Of a stretch of DNA of 5,658 nucleotides, positions 5,070 to 5,658 are shown in pieces; within the stretch, counting starts at the first letter, position 1, and every line of letters starts with the position of its first letter. The DNA lies in assembly GCA_947305445.1 (NCBI GenBank), contig CAMZDU010000093.1:1-5658 (forward strand), written 5' to 3'. Below the pieces are notes generated by a model. That model did no database searches. It was not told the origin of the DNA and was given only the letters and a program-made list of their open reading frames with translations. The stretch comes from an uncultured Selenomonadales bacterium (lineage in GTDB: Bacteria > Bacillota > Negativicutes > Selenomonadales > Selenomonadaceae). Both the position numbers and the translations under genes were made by a program.

Positions 5070-5658
5070 ATGTCTACAAAAAAATTTTTGGCGGCAATCG
5101 TCGTACTTTTAATCGTGCTCGTTGCTTTATGCGTAGGAATTTCCTACAACATACAGCAACTGAACAATCGCCAGGAAAGTGCCACGGCGGCCGCTCGACA
5201 CGCGCTCGAAGCACACGACTTGGAAACTTTTAAAAAGTACGTCGACACGGACGCGCTTATCAATCAGGCGGCGGCGGAGATTTTGGCCGCGCACATAAAT
5301 TCGACGCTCGCTCCGACCGCTTACTCAATGGACGAATTGCAACGCCGCTACGAACAGCTTAAGCCCGACTTCGTAAACTCTGCGCGGGCGGCTCTCGACG
5401 AGTACATCACCACCGGCAAAGTCACCTTCCCGACCAATCCGACCGACGCGCAGAAATTTTTGCAAAATACCGGTGCGGCGACCTGCGAAATTAAAAGCAT
5501 TACTCGACCGCACCCCGAAGGCGACGAGCAGACTTCGACGGTTATGATTTACAATCCGACGTTGAATTTTAATTTTGAGTTAGAATTGGAGCTGGAGCAC
5601 GACGCGGACGGTAATTGGCGTGTCACGAGCGCGGACGGCTTCGACGCCTATTACAACG
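5070..5658 (+). CDS. Membrane-anchored hypothetical protein (C-terminus cut by window edge)
   Basis: Not firmly recognised. Seen: 196 codons are open to the right edge. Basic MSTKK is followed by one hydrophobic segment (residues about 6-25, AAIVVLLIVLVALCVGI), without a lipobox. This fits a type II anchor or an uncleaved signal, with the rest outside the cytoplasm. Then comes QESATAARHALEAHDLETFKKYVDTDALINQAAAEI, a helical pattern that recalls DUF2939-like proteins (an alternating helix with 'gD...l..yvD...l'); this is a weak resemblance by eye. A middle helical part (about 89-114, DELQRRYEQLKPDF onward) leads to a beta-rich end with TSTVMIYNPTLNFNFELELEL and NWRVTSADGFDAYY, as in small exported beta-sandwich or NTF2-like domains. 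The ATG at 5070 has GGAG 6 bases upstream; an in-frame ATG at 5052 has no ribosome site. It follows trmD by 46 bases and may share its transcript. Confidence 0.75.
   Translation, partial: MSTKKFLAAIVVLLIVLVALCVGISYNIQQLNNRQESATAAARHALEAHDLETFKKYVDTDALINQAAAEILAAHINSTLAPTAYSMDELQRRYEQLKPDFVNSARAALDEYITTGKVTFPTNPTDAQKFLQNTGAATCEIKSITRPHPEGDEQTSTVMIYNPTLNFNFELELELEHDADGNWRVTSADGFDAYYN

Overview
The window holds an ordinary-looking stretch of bacterial chromosome with seven genes in two divergent groups. Base composition is mixed: GC-rich codon third positions alternate with A/T runs such as AAAATTTTT. Ribosome sites are strong (GGAGG type), and the decarboxylase is the short, Bacillota-style fold-type I form. 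Together these suggest an anaerobic Bacillota-like organism, perhaps a Negativicutes relative. That placement is a guess from style and family resemblance, because no rRNA or other lineage marker is present.

Leftward group (minus strand, 4122 down to 1). It starts with rpe (ribulose-phosphate 3-epimerase). Three bases later comes an exported protein with an FlgT-N-like domain and about four TPR repeats. A well-formed intrinsic terminator follows, with a possible new promoter laid over it. Next is an arginine/lysine/ornithine decarboxylase of the SpeA/Cad type, broken by an apparent one-base deletion near 1443. Forty-five bases further on is a hexapeptide-repeat O-acetyltransferase of the maltose/galactoside acetyltransferase family. 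It overlaps by 4 bases (ATGA) a lipoprotein that carries a bacterial cyclophilin-like domain and runs off the left edge.

Rightward group (plus strand, 4343 to 5658). It starts with trmD (tRNA m1G37 methyltransferase), without rpsP or rimM upstream and without rplS directly downstream. After 46 bases comes an unrecognised protein with one N-terminal membrane anchor, which runs off the right edge.

The 220-base gap between rpe and trmD is the richest regulatory region. It has a near-consensus promoter in each direction, placed so that the two face each other and their leaders would overlap by about 75 bases. Two small dyads sit in the plus promoter and at its predicted start.

I found no clearly new biological system, mobile element, CRISPR array or RNA gene. 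The points most worth checking are the decarboxylase frameshift, the facing promoters, and the terminator/promoter overlay before the decarboxylase, where a coupled in-frame start could carry ribosomes through the terminator.
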